Notes: generated from the sequence alone by a model not told the origin. A stretch of DNA of 64,000 bases from Euonymus europaeus (GCA_963580455.1 OY756961.1:23479001-23543000), one strand, 5' to 3'; shown: positions 36,301-49,107, counted from the stretch's first letter. Translations and numbers: made by a program.

Positions 36301-39300
36301 AACATTTTAACACATCATTGATTGTTTCATTATTCATCTCTTATCTTGAGTGCCCTATGCTGCACACTGCCACCCTCTCATTGTATCTAAATGATTACAG
36401 AAGATTGTTGATTTTAACTGTGTGAAAGCACACAAGTGTGGCTGATTGTTTCATGTCCCTGCATCAGAATATTAACTGTGAAGTAGTCCTTGTAGTAGAT
36501 GAGTGAGTTACAGCTCTAGTGCACTTACTGCTTGTCTCCAGAGTATGAGTGTGAAACAAGAAACCTGTTGCTTCTGAGCAGCTAAAGGACGTGGATAACA
36601 TCAATTCTAGAACAATCTACCAACATCTAAGGGAGCACAGTGTGTGAATTGGACTATTAATCAGTTGATGTGAGAAAACAAGAAATCCAGACATTAACAG
36701 AATACTAGTTTCTTTTGTCATTTTTGTTGCACACGGACAATGATTTGTCCTTTCTTTTTGTGTTAATATTTTTTTTTTAACTTTCTTTAATATTTGCAAC
36801 ACTATTGATGTTGGATATTTATATTATCTTGATTGAGCTGCTAAGAATCCCTCAATTTTTTTGCTGGTTGCTATTAAAACTCACTCCTTGTTCACCACCT
36901 GTTACTTATTATTCTTTGCTCACTGCAGTGTAGTATAAATAAGAAACAGTACATTTCTCTGGTCTATATTTGGTATGCATGTTATTTTCTTCTTTTACCG
37001 GGAGCTCATTTGGTTGGTTTTACTACAGTAAGTATTGTCTCTCTCATTACACCGCCACCATCCATTGTCTTCTTCTTTTTTTTAATCTTTTTATGACTGT
37101 AACTTGGTGTAAGCTTCTAGAAATCAAATTGGCACCTCCTGGGTGCTGATCTTCAATAAATTATCAATTTCCAATTTATTTATTTATTTTGGGAATTCTT
37201 CTTTGAAAGATTGGCCCTGTTTTGAAAACCTTGGATTCTGCTACTAGTAACCTAATCGTGGGTCAGATGCTGGTAAGTTGTGCCAAAAGATACTACACCA
37301 TGGGAATTGATTCTCTCTCGTTGTAGAGCTAAATGTGTAATAAATGGAAGCCCTTTTTTCCTCAATGGTTTATATTTAAATATAATAATCACTCTTAATT
37401 GATTTTTTTTTTCATTTTATGCAAGTTTTTTATTCTTTTTCTTCTTTTTACTTCCAGTTTTGAAGGAAACAATAGTTCAACTGCTGGTACATCCGGGGCC
37501 CATCCACTGCTTGCTCCATGTCTGAATGGATTGGGAAAATTCTCTCATCTGATTGACTTGGATTACATTGGGGACCTTTTGAATTATTTGAAAAGGCTTG
37601 CTTCTGGCTGTGGCAGTTCTGACAATTCTTCTAACAAACATTTGAAGCAATTGACAGTGTCTGAACGCCTCCAGTGCTGCATTATTGCATTTAAAGTGAT
37701 GAGGAGCAATCTTGATGCTTTGAATGTTGATTTGCACGAATTCTTTGTTCAGCTGTACAATCTTATACTTGAATACAAACCTGGAAGGTTAGTGCTAATT
37801 ATGCTGCGTTCAAACTGTGGCTGCAAGAAGTATTTGATATGTCATATTTCTTGGATAGATAAATTCCTGCTTTAATAATGTTTCGGGAACTGGAACATAA
37901 TGATTTGAACTGGCACCGCTGGTTAAGCTTGAATTGCATGCAGTTTAATTGCACATTATAGTTACAATGAGGCTTACATTATACCATAGGTATCATATTG
38001 TAGCATTGTAAGTAAAAATTTCTCATGTGCACTGGGTTTGACCCTTCTCTTATTTATGAGAGAGTGATTCGTACAAGCTAAGTCCTGTCTACCCGAGAAC
38101 TCTTTACCACTAATCATCATCATCAAGGCCTTTATCACAAGAAATTTGGGGTTGACCACTTGAGTCTGAATAAAACCTCTTGCAATTTGTCCTTATCAAG
38201 AACTGCATTCTCCACCAATCTTATGCTGCCCGCATCCTTTTTCATTACTTCCATCCATGTCTTTTGTCCTCTTTTTACTCTCCTGCTTGAAATTTCTCTA
38301 CTCTGCTCTGCTCTTCCACCTTGTCTCTACACTGTACAAGTCCAAACCTTTTTAGAACCCACTATTCTCGCTTCAAGAAACTTCTACTGATATGTGAAAT
38401 TCTTTCTGTCCGTTCCAAATATCTCTGTTCTTTTATTTTGTCGAGTTGCACTGACACTTTGTCCAAATTTCTATGATGTCGGCAAAAGCTTTTGTTGGAG
38501 TTGCTTGTCTTTCTTTAGTGACAGCGTGCAATAATTTTATGTTAGTTTCAAATTTTAACCATACTGCAACTTTTAGTAGCCTCATGAAATGAGTATAATT
38601 TTTTCCTGGTTTGATTATTAATTAATGGTTTCATTTGATCTAGTGTAATACCCAACTCTAAAACCAATCACTGCGTGTTTCATTCCCCTTTTTATTATAA
38701 TTCCACACTGCTGAACCTTTGGACTGTTGGGAAATCCAAATAGATTTTGGGAACTTGTTTTGACTTTCTTACCCCTTCTTTGACTAAGCATGTTGTCGTC
38801 GCCATTTCTAGTAAAATGTAGAAAACCTTGTCATACACCATTCTACTTCCGCATCTTATGTGAGTTTTTCTGGAACCCTATTTCATGTTTGATCAATATG
38901 CACTAAAAAAGTTTTGTTCAATAAAGTTTGTATGCATGAATGAAAGTAATGATAATTTTTTTTTTTGCAAATAGTGTGTGTTATGTCAATAGAAATTAGT
39001 CAATCCTGCATCCACTTGATTAAGTTCATTTTCTTCTTTTGTCTCTATTATTTGTGTCCCATTTGCATGCATACATTTGCCTTGGCATGTTTGAAAATAT
39101 AGATTGGGGACATTGGCATTTAATGGTTTAATCATATGTACAGGAATGGGTTTAACCTGTTCCTCAGCAGGGTATAAGATGGCTTATAATAAAAGTGATA
39201 GTACTACTCAAGGCTCCGCACTAGATGATAAAAATGATCGTAAGTAGGCTTTTCTTGGGGTTTGAACTTATGATGTGTAGGGGACAATGTACCAATTGTA

Positions 39301-42006
39301 TACTCATGGTATTGGTTGGTGAAATTTCCTATATATCTCGTGACACCTGTTAGTTCAGTGCTTCACTCCTAATTTTTCTGATGCCATTTGCTTTGCTTTG
39401 TGGAACAGAGATGATGGTGAAGTGTTTGCTGAAGCTCTGAAGATTATGTTGTGCGATGATAGACAACATGACATGCAAAAGGCTGCTGCATTCGTAAAAC
39501 GCTTGGCCACATTTGCTTTATGCTTTGGCTCCGCTGAATCCATGGCTGGTATGTTGTCTGGAGTTGCCTGCTAATATGTCGGTGTGCACTTCATTATTTC
39601 TTTCTATGACTTAATAATATCCTTGCATCTTCTGCAGCTTTGGTCACTTTGAAGCATCTTCTTCAGAAAAATGTTAAGTGCCGGAATCTGTTGGAGAATG
39701 ATGCTGGTGGTGGTTCGGTGTCTGGTTCTATTGCGGTTAGATCTCATGCACTCTTGATCCTTTAAGCCATCATGATGTTTAATATATTCAGATTCGTTTT
39801 TATACTAGTTATATTGAAAGAAGTTCGAAACAAAATCAATCATAATTATAAACATTCTTTTTGAAGCACCAATGAGTTGCAAAGGGAGAAAATTCAAGGA
39901 AATAAGGCTATTAGCCTTGATAAAGTTACCCGAATAAAGGTAACCAGGTGGTAAGGAGAGTGGACATTGGGATCCATCATAACGTGGATTTCTTGGTGTG
40001 CATGTTGGATTTTACTGGAAAGGTTGAGACCCAACCTTGGAAAGGTTCTGCATCCTAAAAAATAGCCTCTAAGTAAGTTGTTACTAGTATTGGAGCACCA
40101 AAATTGAAGTGCAATGAAGAAGTATGTCGTTAATGGATTCCTCATCTACGTTGCAGAATAAAACTGTGAGCAATAAAATAATCTATTTTCTGTAGATTGC
40201 CAATTGTCTGTTTCCTACCTCAAAAGACTTATTACCAAAAGAACATCACTGTATGAGTTGCTTTCGAGTTACATATAGTCCATACAGATCCAGGGAAGAA
40301 GAGATTTGCCTTTGTTCTAGTTGATTTTGACCAACGCTTCATTGTAATATTCAACTCCCGAAAGGCCATCCTAGCGTCACCAACAGATTATGTCTTGAGC
40401 ATTATTGTCAATACCCTGATTATAAATAACAGAGGTGCTAATCAACTAACTGTTGTAAGCTTCTTTTTTAGTAGCCAGGCTATGGGGATGTGGAAGTTCC
40501 ATGAGATTACAATTGCCTATTTGTGTCACCAGAATCTGATGTACCTTCCACTACCAGCTTCTATTACCAGCTTCGAAATGCACATCAGTAAACCATTGAA
40601 TCCTGTTCTTTCTGATGTCAATCCACAAACTAGTGCCAAAGGATTCCCCTTTCAGATTTGAAGTCAAACCATTATATGAAGTTCCATACTTTGCCACTAT
40701 GACCTTCCTCCACAAATGCTCGTTATTGGGATTGAATTGCTGTAACCACTTTCCAAGAACAGCTTTGTTAAGATTTGCCAGCAAAGTAACACCAAGCCCA
40801 CCATTTTTTTTATAGATGCTCTTCTTTTCTAGATAATGACTTCTCTGAACTGAAAATATTAATGCACAGGACTTCTTTTCATTCTCTTTATTTCTTATGT
40901 TACAGAAAACGTTTAAATGTAAGAAGTTCTGTATGCAACTATGTAGCTCTGCAGAGAGCATTGGGAGACTTTTGTGAACATGTTTTTGGACATTTGTCTT
41001 TTAATATGTGCGCAGGCTTTGGCCTTTGAGATGTCAAATCAAGAATTTTGGGGTTGTGGTTTTTTGCTTGAAAATGATTCATACAGATAGGAAGGGATGT
41101 GTGGGCGGTCATCATGTTACTGTTTACAAATTTGTTGTGTACCCAACAGTTCAAAAGAGTTAAAAAACAGCTTCCTTAGAATTAGGTTGTCCAATAAGTG
41201 CGTTAATAATGTTTCAAAAGTTCATTCTCAACATTTCTCTTGTATATTACAGATTCACTCTCTGATGACTGTCATTTGCTTTCAAATTTTATTTCTGTAG
41301 ATTTTTTACAATAATAGCTGCTGACATTCATCTGCTGTAAAATTATGTTGTTAAATGTGATCACATAAATTGCGATTCTTATATGTTTTACTTTGATTAT
41401 GCGGTGGTTTTGGTTCTGCCCCTTTATGAAATCGTTCCATTGCCTGTGTTCCAGAGCATGCTTGAAGACAAATTTTACATTTGAGTTTCCATTTATATGC
41501 AGAAATACCATCCATATGCATCGGACCCAAATTTAAGTGGTGCACTTACTTCAGTCCTATGGGAACTCAATCTTCTTTCCAAGCATTATCATCCTGCTGT
41601 TTCAACAATGGCTTCAAGCATTTCATGCATGGGTGTTTCTCAAAACCAAGCTTATTTCTCCGCTCTCTCTCCGCAAGAAGCTTTTAAGGACTTATCACTT
41701 GAAAAGGAAGCATTCAACCAAGTTGATGCTATGCAAAAATCAAATAACAAGAGGAAAAGAGGATCTGGTTCATCCACTAGTGCAGTAAAAAATCCAGATA
41801 CAGAAAGTACATTTGATGAGGATGAGTTGAGAAGGAAACTTTCTGATCATTTCTCGCTGCTTCATGACATTAAGGAGAAAGGGAGATTGAGGAAAGAGTT
41901 GGATCGTACCACGTTATCCCTACAATTATATGAAGAATATAAGAAGCAGAAGAAAAAGGTAGCGAGGCCGAAAACAAAGAGATGTAAGAAGTTGCCTGTG
42001 CAGTAA
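30313..42006 (+). CDS. NOC3: NOC3, nucleolar complex protein 3 homologue (13 exons)
   Basis: Exons: 30313-30491, 31213-31382, 31498-31700, 32571-32779, 32862-32964, 34149-34312, 34673-34811, 35534-35710, 35801-35934, 37458-37787, 39409-39548, 39638-39735, 41503-42006. All introns are GT-AG and phases agree, giving 849 aa ending ...KKLPVQ. The N-terminus has an acidic stretch (PPEISEDEIEVSDEDLQF, 19-39) and basic Lys-rich segments. The NOC3 domain spans about 194-295 (LADPESNIKSLKDML, LGLLSLLAVFKDIIPGYRIR). A CBF/MAK21-type helical region lies at about 535-730. The tail is Lys-rich. Known: NOC3 works with NOC2 in the nucleolus in 60S pre-ribosome maturation and has been linked to replication origins in yeast. 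Length fits plant homologues. Intron 1 has the weak donor AG|GTCGGT. Introns 5, 9, 10 and 12 exceed 1 kb; intron 12 holds a LINE fragment. Exact borders are inferred without transcripts. Confidence 0.93.
35229..35372. repeat. Diverged two-copy tandem repeat in NOC3 intron 7
   Basis: Two units of about 73 bp share AGAGAAGGAAAA-AGAAAC, CTTTGGCAA/CGTTGGCAA and TGTAACC-T-TGGAAATT. The repeat is noncoding and sits well inside the intron. Confidence 0.7.
40554..40811 (-). pseudogene. LINE reverse-transcriptase C-terminal fragment in NOC3 intron 12
   Basis: Seen: on the minus strand the frame reads KKNGGLGVTLLANLNKAVLG, KWLQQF, EHLWRKVIVAKYG. This is the segment after the RT fingers/palm in plant non-LTR retrotransposons, where a Gly-Gly-Leu-Gly block precedes 'LLGKW..' and 'LW..V...KYG'. 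No RT catalytic YADD, endonuclease or RNase H part is present and the frame soon stops. Inferred: a short, dead, 5'-truncated LINE piece, inserted antisense to NOC3 and removed by splicing. Confidence 0.75.
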
Positions 42007-42910
42007 TATAGCTCATGATTTTGCAGAGTAGGAGGATTTCAGCAAGTTTATGCAATATTCTTATTTCACTATTTATAGTTCTTTCCCTTCCTGCAGTTGT
42101 TATACCTTCCTGTTACAGAAATTTAGCAAATGGCACTTATTCTTCAGCACTGTATGGTATTGCAATTCACTTGTTTCCAGATAAAAGTTTTTAGGCAAAA
42201 GGCCAGTTTCTTGACATTTTTACTTATTACACTCTCAGCATCCTTGCAGAACCCATGGTAGGATCTGATTTACTCTATATGAATCTCATTAGTCATCACC
42301 TCGAGATTTCTGGAGCTGCATTTCTGTGTTCTTTGAAATGTGGAAATGGAGGAACCCTTTGATAATCATTCATCGATAAGGGTGTTTCTACGGCCTTTGG
42401 GGGATGGTTAACAGCCTATTATAATTCCGGTCACTGTCCTATTCCAAAAACAGTTAGGTATTGCATATGTAAGGTACAAAGACGTATAAATTATTAGAGC
42501 ACTCACAAGTCACAATGATGACAACAAATAGTTTGAATTTTTGTTTTGTTTTTGATAATGTTGTTATATTAAAATATGTGTTTTGATGATGTGATTGTAT
42601 TGAAATATGTATTTTGATGATATGAATAATAATATGACTTGACTTTTTGTAATAAATGTGATACCCGTCTTAATTTTGGTATAAATTTGATAGAGATAGT
42701 ATGAAGGATGGCAAAGTGGTTGACTTGACTAAAATTGGGAGAAGAAAATGTTTAGAGATTTATGTTTTGCTGATGTGGTTCTATTGATAAACGTATTCTG
42801 CTGATGTGATTGTATTGAGAGATGTGTATAGTTTGCATTTTGTGTAATAAAAGTGGAATCCAAAATATAAATTTGGTGGCCCAACATACTGCTACCATTG
42901 TTGTTGTCCT
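42007..42910. other. 3' flank of NOC3 and intergenic DNA
   Basis: The first 200-300 bp are probably 3' UTR. After about 42480 there are repeated phrases of the type TTTTGATGATGTGATTGTATTGAAATATG (about 42570, 42600 and 42765-42820), suggestive of the AT-rich dispersed family seen at 53.5 kb in the reverse direction. No gene is supported. Confidence 0.4.
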
Positions 42911-43219
42911 TAGGGGTGTACATCGGTTCGAAAACCTTGCCACACTCGAGGCTTGTCGGGCCAGCTTGGACTTATTTTTATTGGTTTGAGACCGACCCGG
43001 TAAGATAATAACTAACTTTAAAAATATTTCTTATGTAATAATTAATTCTTAATAATTTATTATATGAAATTAAAAAAATTAGGTTTATCTGGCCCTCTCG
43101 ATGACCCAGAATTCAATTACCAGATTAAGAAGGTTATTTGTTGAATCTTTCAATAAAAAATACCGGGTTGGATCCAACCCGATCCGATAACCCAAAATCT
43201 AGTTTGGTGTATAACCCTA
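42911..43219. mobile_element. Possible hAT-like MITE
   Basis: The left end TAGGGGTGTACATCGGTTCG and the reverse complement of the right end TAGGGTTATACACCAAACTA are imperfect inverted repeats. The interior near the right end has AACCCGATCCGATAACCC, similar in style to 29740-29790. No target duplication is visible, so the call is tentative. Confidence 0.4.
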
Positions 43220-45440
43220 TATATTATTAATTTATCATCATCATCATCATCATTATTATTTTAAATTTAGAGTCTTTAAGATTTGATTTTGTGTAGAAGA
43301 TCACATTTAACTATTTAAGAGATCTTAATCATTTATGGACTCAAATGACTTTCCCATGTGACTCGTATTTCAAGTGTCTCAACACATCCATAGGTTTTCC
43401 ATGTTACAACCACTCTTTCTTCTCGGATCTTCACAAATTAATTTGTTTATTTTATCAAGAAACGAAAATTCTTTTAGTAACTCAACAAAGATTAGGACAA
43501 AAGGCAAATGTACTCAATTATTGCTACATATTAAAAAATAATTAATAACAAGGTATTAACATGTGCTTAGGCCGCAATTTAAGGAATCAACCCACCTTAT
43601 GAGTCGTCAGGTCTAAAGAAATTTATTCGAATGACTTCTCTTAAGCTTTGATTAAATATGGTTCTATAAAATATCAAGCATTACTATAAGCTCGCCCTAA
43701 ACTCATTGAAAAAAGAGTTTTTGATCTTTTGATAATCTATTCTAAAAAGACTTGAACTAGGATATTATTTTTGGCTAATCGCAAACCTCATCATACAAAT
43801 ATGCCCTTGAACATTCGATATGAGTTTAAACTCGAATTGTCATATCGATAAATACAAAAGTTTCTCACAATTGACAAAGTTGAGCCAAAATATAGCGGAG
43901 GCCAATAAATAAGTCCAGCACAGAGTTTCTAAATTAATCTCTGAATTACAATCTCTTGCACTATATAAAGTACAAATACATGCAAATTCTATAACCATAC
44001 GTGTTTATATGCTCTCCAAGTACTCTTTTCAATTATTGATGAATACATATAAATACACATGCACCGAAACCGCGTAATGTAACATGTCTAGCAGTATCCT
44101 TTGACAGTTGCAAATTAATACTAGTAAACTAAGTAGGTTGCTAGTTGGCCATTTTCAAATTCTTATTCTTGTTCTTTTTATTTAATTTTAATATTAATTA
44201 TAAAAGCATTATACAGCCAAAATATTCGTATAAACTCTAAGGTTATGAGATCATATTTTTCTAATAATAGCAGCGCAGGCATCTTTTCTAAAACATATGG
44301 CTACATTTTTAAGCCAATTAAATAGTATATGCTTTTAATTACTTTATTTATTTTAGTTTCTGTTTTTTGAGCTACTTTTTTAAGCAAGATAATGCTTATG
44401 TTATTTTTTAGTCTATTGAGACATTGGAATTGCATGTCTTAATGTTCGAGAATGTTTAATCCAAAACAATCAAATCTTCTAGCTATAATTATTTTATGTT
44501 TCAACGGGTTCTTCACACACATTCTAAAATGTCTTCAAAATTATATAGCCACAAAAATATATGTTTATTAAAAAAGTAATCAATTTAACAAAAATAATTA
44601 ATTTATTGGATAGATAGAGGTGTTATGTGGAGCGGTCCAACCCATAAGCGGTCCACTCCTTCGTGGGCCGGCCCGTAAAATATAAGTAGCCTGGCCTAAT
44701 AAAATTGTCCACAAAAGGGTCAAAATTAATCGTCATATAGCCAGCGTTTGGTAGATAATATATCATTATGTCTAATAGGAATATAGTTATTAGGAGATAT
44801 TTTAGACTTTGCAAAAAAAAAAAAAAACTGGCCGTTATTTGCAAGGCGAGCCGGCCTGCCACGAATGAAGGTGAGTGGCCTGGCTCGGGCCATCGTGATG
44901 GGTCGGGTACCCAACCCAGCCTGCTTGAAGATGCTAGGCTGGATTGAGTTGCCAACTCGTTTAATGCCTCTAGACAGATAGACTGAAAATTGTAATTATA
45001 TTCTAGAAGAAATATACGATATGTATGCCACAAATTAATTAATTATTTATTCACTTAGTTTATGAGTTAACCACAGTTTTGTGGAAATAAACAACGTACT
45101 TTAGAGCATGAAGGTTACACACTCACAAGTCAAGTTCAAACTTAATTTGGTGGCGCATTTAGGTTGAATTTTCTATGTTGATTTAGTAGACATGATTACT
45201 GTACTCTATTAATAATTTAATTTGAATGATTGATATATGCTATGTTCGTGTGAGACTCTGAGTGGATAGAATCCCATTTTGTATTATTGGTTTAGGATTT
45301 TCCCAACTATTAGTTTAATTTGATTGAGGTGATTTAAAATTGACAAATTTTGATTGACAAGTCACACAAACGGTTGTTTTATATTAATATATACATGACT
45401 ATAATCTTCACACTGCCTCAACACACACACACACATATAT
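43220..45440. repeat. Intergenic DNA with (TCA)n tract and a GC-rich transposon-like block
   Basis: A TCATCATCATCATCATCATTA tract lies at about 43234-43260. The block 44620-44950 is unusually GC-rich for this window and carries GGGCCGGCCCG, GAGCCGGCCTG and GGTCGGGTACCCAACCC phrases around an AT-rich core, as in the ends of hAT-like elements, but I cannot define matched ends. No gene is supported. Confidence 0.4.
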
Positions 45441-46660
45441 ATGAGATTTCTCCAAGGCGGATCCCGCACTTATCTTTTTGTGCGGATCGTGTTGCCGGCC
45501 GTCCAATTAAATGGATGGCTAAATCGGTTTTCTTTTCCCAAAAATAAATTCAAGACCCAATTCTCTCTCTTTTTAATCTCGCAACTTGAAAATCGGCATG
45601 AGCAGGTAGGGTTTCACTGTATCCATCGTAACTCACCCCATCTATCCAGGGGCGAAGCCAGAGTAAAATATGAGGGGGGTCGACTCACAAGACAATAAAC
45701 TTAAAAAAACTCAGTTATAAATTACAAATTACCTATGAAAATTCATCTAGGTCCACATGAGCACTCACCAAAGTAAATTGATATAGTGATAAATAATTTT
45801 TTTTAATATATAAATATATTATGTATGATTGCAGACTTGCAGTACAAATAATTGAGAAAGAAAGGAGAAACGGAGAAAGATAAGCCTATTAAGTGACCTT
45901 GGGTCCTCACCTCCTCGACAGACGACAGCAGGCTGCACCGTTGCAAGCAGAAGAGAATTCTGGAGAGTGGAGAGGTGATTCAAGTGAAGCCACGAAGAAT
46001 TGAAGAAGAAATCGCCAAGATTCAGAAATCAGAATGGAGAGGACAGAGGAGGCCCAGGAAGGTTTATGAATTATGACCAAGACTGCAAGAGAGAAAAATA
46101 ACCTATTTTGATAGGCAAATCCAATGGTGTAGATCCAAAGACTTTAGAGATTGGATGACAAAAATTCAGGAGGGGTATTTTGAAATTTACAGTATTTTTA
46201 GGGGGGTCTTTATGTCCATTTATATATAAAAGGTATTATAAATTTTTTTTTGAGGGGGGTCAACTATATATTGTCAATTTTCTTCTCTATTCTCTCTGAT
46301 TGAGAAGCAGCCATAGTGATTCCGTACAAGCTTTGGCTTTGGGTTGAATCTTCTCACGCCGATCTTTAAGGTTCGAGATCGAGAAAAGAGAGATAGAGGG
46401 AGGGAATCGGGTTGATTTTGTCGCAGACAAGATCAAAGAGCATCCATAGGGGTTCTATACAAGCTTTGACTTTGGGTTGAATCTTCTCACGTCGGGCTTT
46501 GAGGTGTGAGATAGAGAGAAAAGAGAGGAGATCGGGTTGAACATCTCCCAGGCGAGATCGAGAGGAGAGAGAATTCAGTCTTGAATTTATTTTTATTTTT
46601 AAAAATTGATATGACCGTCCGATTAAGAATAAGATCTTGTCTATGAGAAATCCCGAGTGT
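45441..46660. mobile_element. Composite inverted-repeat element with a nested insert
   Basis: Seen: left part 45441-45600 and the reverse complement of 46480-46660 match in several blocks: GAGATTTCTC / GGGATTTCTC, then GGCCGTCCAATTAAATGGAT / CGGACGGTCATAT, then AAAAATAAATTCAAGACCCA / AAAAATAAATTCAAGACTGA, then ATTCTCTCTC. Between them, 45650-46265 begins with AGGGGCGAAGCCAGAGTAAA and GAGGGGGGTCGAC and ends with TTTGAGGGGGGTCAAC, a phrase I associate with a separate plant repeat nested here. A tandem pair (about 46318 and 46451) repeats CTTTGGGTTGAATCTTCTCA. No protein is recognised. Confidence 0.55.
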
Positions 46661-47926
46661 GTATATATAGATATAGAAATTATAGACAATTAATTGCGAC
46701 AATATATAATCGTTTGTGATAATTAGCACGCATGAATTATTCACACACAACCGCAAATTTTAAATTAATTATAAAAAATATACATGATGATTACTGTACA
46801 TTAGAAGCCTTACATTTATCATTTTTTAGTATTTATAAAAAATCATTTGGCAGTTCAAACAAAGTGAACAAATATAGGCCCAGCAGTAGATGATCTACTA
46901 GAGGGCCCCAAAACTAATCGTAATGGGTGGATGATGTGCTGATTTGAGGCACTAATCATGTCAACATTTTGGTTTTAGGTGAGACACATCCCTGACTTGA
47001 GCATGTAATTATGATTTGTTTAATAATGATTGTTGTTTGGCTGATCAACTGCCGGATTAAGCGCTTCTTTGGCTCTCGTTTGTTGCTTAATCTTGTTGAT
47101 CAATCATCATTACATTTGGTGTGATCTTACACAAGTGTTCTTTTGAATGTTACACATAATACGACATTTTTTATTATCTTGTAATTGAATATTACACCTA
47201 ATTTAGGTTCCTGTTTATGTTCATTTTCATTTGTAAGTGGTGCATATTTTGGTTCCATCAAAATCCAATTCAATCCGCCTTCTCTTTCTATACACGATTG
47301 GAAATGGACTAGACAATCGTATGGATTCGAAAGGTTCTGAATTTGATTCTCAGTGATTACGTACTATGTTTTGATCCAACTCGTCTTGTTTTAAGATGAA
47401 AGATGAAAGTTAAACTTAAGCTTGGCAGATTGAGTATAAACCTACGTCAAATATTCCAAAAACAAATCTATATGATATCATTATCAATTACAAAATAAAA
47501 GAGGCAGTGAGTTGAGACTTACAACTGCTCATTTCAAATTGTAACCATTAAATTATTCTCGATTTTATACCAATTTTACTTCTAAACTGATAGTAGTGGC
47601 TTGTAGGTTCATAAAACTTTTGCCATATTTTCTCAAGAAACAAACAGAAAAAATGAAAAAAAAAACCAAAAAAAAAAACTCCACGAAAAAAAGAGTAATT
47701 TATCATTGGTTCTGTGTTGCAGCGTCAAGTATTTTACACCAACAAACACAAACACAAACGAGAACAAAATTTAAAAACAAAGGGCAAAAAAAAAACAAAA
47801 TTAAAACATTTTTATATTTCTTCTTCTCTGTTTTGCTGGCCCATGGTCGTATTTACAAAAGAGACCTGGACAGGCACAGCCCACCTAATTTAGTGTTCTA
47901 CCAAGAACACCAAGAAAAAGTAAATA
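46661..47926. other. Intergenic DNA and 3' flank of the SAUR gene
   Basis: No gene is supported. The 3' UTR of the minus-strand SAUR gene probably lies in the last 200 bp. Poly-A/AAAAC tracts at about 47650-47800 are simple sequence. Confidence 0.45.
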
Positions 47927-48367
47927 TCATAACTCATCAGAGAAGCAAGAGCTTAGCAGATCCTGGAGGTCACGTGACTCCAGACCGAGTCGGAGCGATT
48001 CCATGACTCTCTCGAACACGATCACGTGACAGGGGATCCTTAACACACCTTCTTGTTCGTACCCGTATTCTTGAGCCGATTTGTTCAATAACCCGACGAA
48101 AACCGGGTGGTTCAGGAGCTCCGCATTCACCACGAACCGCTCCATGTCGTCTCCCACGTACACTGGCACGTGACCCTCAGGGACAGACTTCGTCCGCCCG
48201 ATTCTTCTCGCCGAAGAGGCCCTTGACCTAACCATCTGTTCGGCTCTCCTCAACGCCGCCGCAGTTTTAGAAGAGCCGGATCCACTCCCGGCCTGTGATT
48301 CAGATTGAAGCAGACTGTACTGCGACGAATCGGCGACCCGAACCAATCTTCTTATCAACTGCTTCAT
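47927..48367 (-). CDS. SAUR protein, SAUR71/72 type
   Basis: Seen: a single exon of 146 aa. I start at the ATG at 48367 (MKQLIRRLVRVADSSQYSLL), because this N-terminus is typical of the SAUR71/72 group; the upstream in-frame ATG at 48394 adds nine atypical residues. The SAUR domain spans about 61-134: SVPEGHVPVYVGDDMERFVV, LLNHPVF, LLNKSAQEYGYEQEGVLRIP and CHVIVFERVMESL. Known: SAURs are small, short-lived proteins; several inhibit PP2C.D phosphatases, activate plasma-membrane H+-ATPases and promote acid growth. The SAUR71/72 group is linked to vascular and stomatal-lineage expression. The intronless structure is usual for the family. I am sure of the family, less so of the exact orthologue. 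Confidence 0.95.
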   Translation of the reverse strand: MKQLIRRLVRVADSSQYSLLQSESQAGSGSGSSKTAAALRRAEQMVRSRASSARRIGRTKSVPEGHVPVYVGDDMERFVVNAELLNHPVFVGLLNKSAQEYGYEQEGVLRIPCHVIVFERVMESLRLGLESRDLQDLLSSCFSDEL

Positions 48368-48559
48368 CTCAAAAATTAAGAGATACCCAGACAAATTGAG
48401 AACTACTTCAAGTGAAAAATAAGATACCCAGAAAAATTAAGACCCCAAAAATGAATCAATTGAACTCCTTGAAACTTCTAGAAAGAGAAAGCGATAGCGA
48501 GATGTAGAGAGGGAGTGGAGAGGATGTGTGTATAGACTATGGAGGGAGTGGGGAGGGTG

Positions 48560-48585
48560 AGAGGGAATATATATAAAAAGCTAAA
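48560..48585 (-). promoter_or_regulatory. TATA box of the SAUR gene
   Basis: On the minus strand the sequence reads GCTTTTTATATATATTCC about 200 bp upstream of the SAUR start codon. This would place transcription start near 48540 and give a leader of about 170 nt. It is the best TATA candidate in the interval. Confidence 0.5.
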
Positions 48586-48911
48586 AAATGGAATAAAGAA
48601 AGGTCGGGTTCACACATTGAAAGGTGATGATGAGAGAGAAAGAGAGAAAGGTACAGGTAGGAGTACTTGCCAGGTACAATTAGTGAGTGATATTATTTTA
48701 AAGGCTTTTTCTTTTAATATGAGTGGGAGGATATATTCTAAGAAAATATAATAATAAATGAGGGTGAATTTTTATGTGTAGTTGGAAAATTGTTTACGGT
48801 CCATTTCCTTCCATTTAATTCACTGCACAATTTATTAACATCTATTATTAGACACTTTATTTTTTCTAGATTGACTGATATTCACAATTAATTCTACTGT
48901 GACTAAATTCG

Positions 48912-49107
48912 GATCGAGTCGAGAGGGTACTAAAGGGGCAAAACTCTCCAACAAATATTTTTTTTGTTCACAATACTCGAACTCAAAATCTTACTTAAGG
49001 AGAACAAACGATCGAGTCGAGAGGGTACTAAAGGGGCAAAACTCTCCAACAAATATTTTTTTTGTTCACAATACTCGAACTCAAAATCTTACTTAAGGAG
49101 AACAAAC
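48912..49107. repeat. 98-bp tandem duplication upstream of the SAUR gene
   Basis: Seen: 48912-49009 and 49010-49107 are the same 98-bp unit, each beginning GATCGAGTCGAGAGGGTACT and ending GGAGAACAAAC, with no difference I can see. It lies about 550 bp upstream of the SAUR start codon and is noncoding. Confidence 0.93.

Noticed and set aside
44620..44950. A complete hAT element around the GC-rich block
   Set aside because: End motifs are suggestive but I could not find matching inverted ends or a target duplication.
46366..46756. Two overlapping minus-strand open frames near 46.5 kb
   Set aside because: They lie in the inverted-repeat element with a tandem duplication; residues are low-complexity and match no family.
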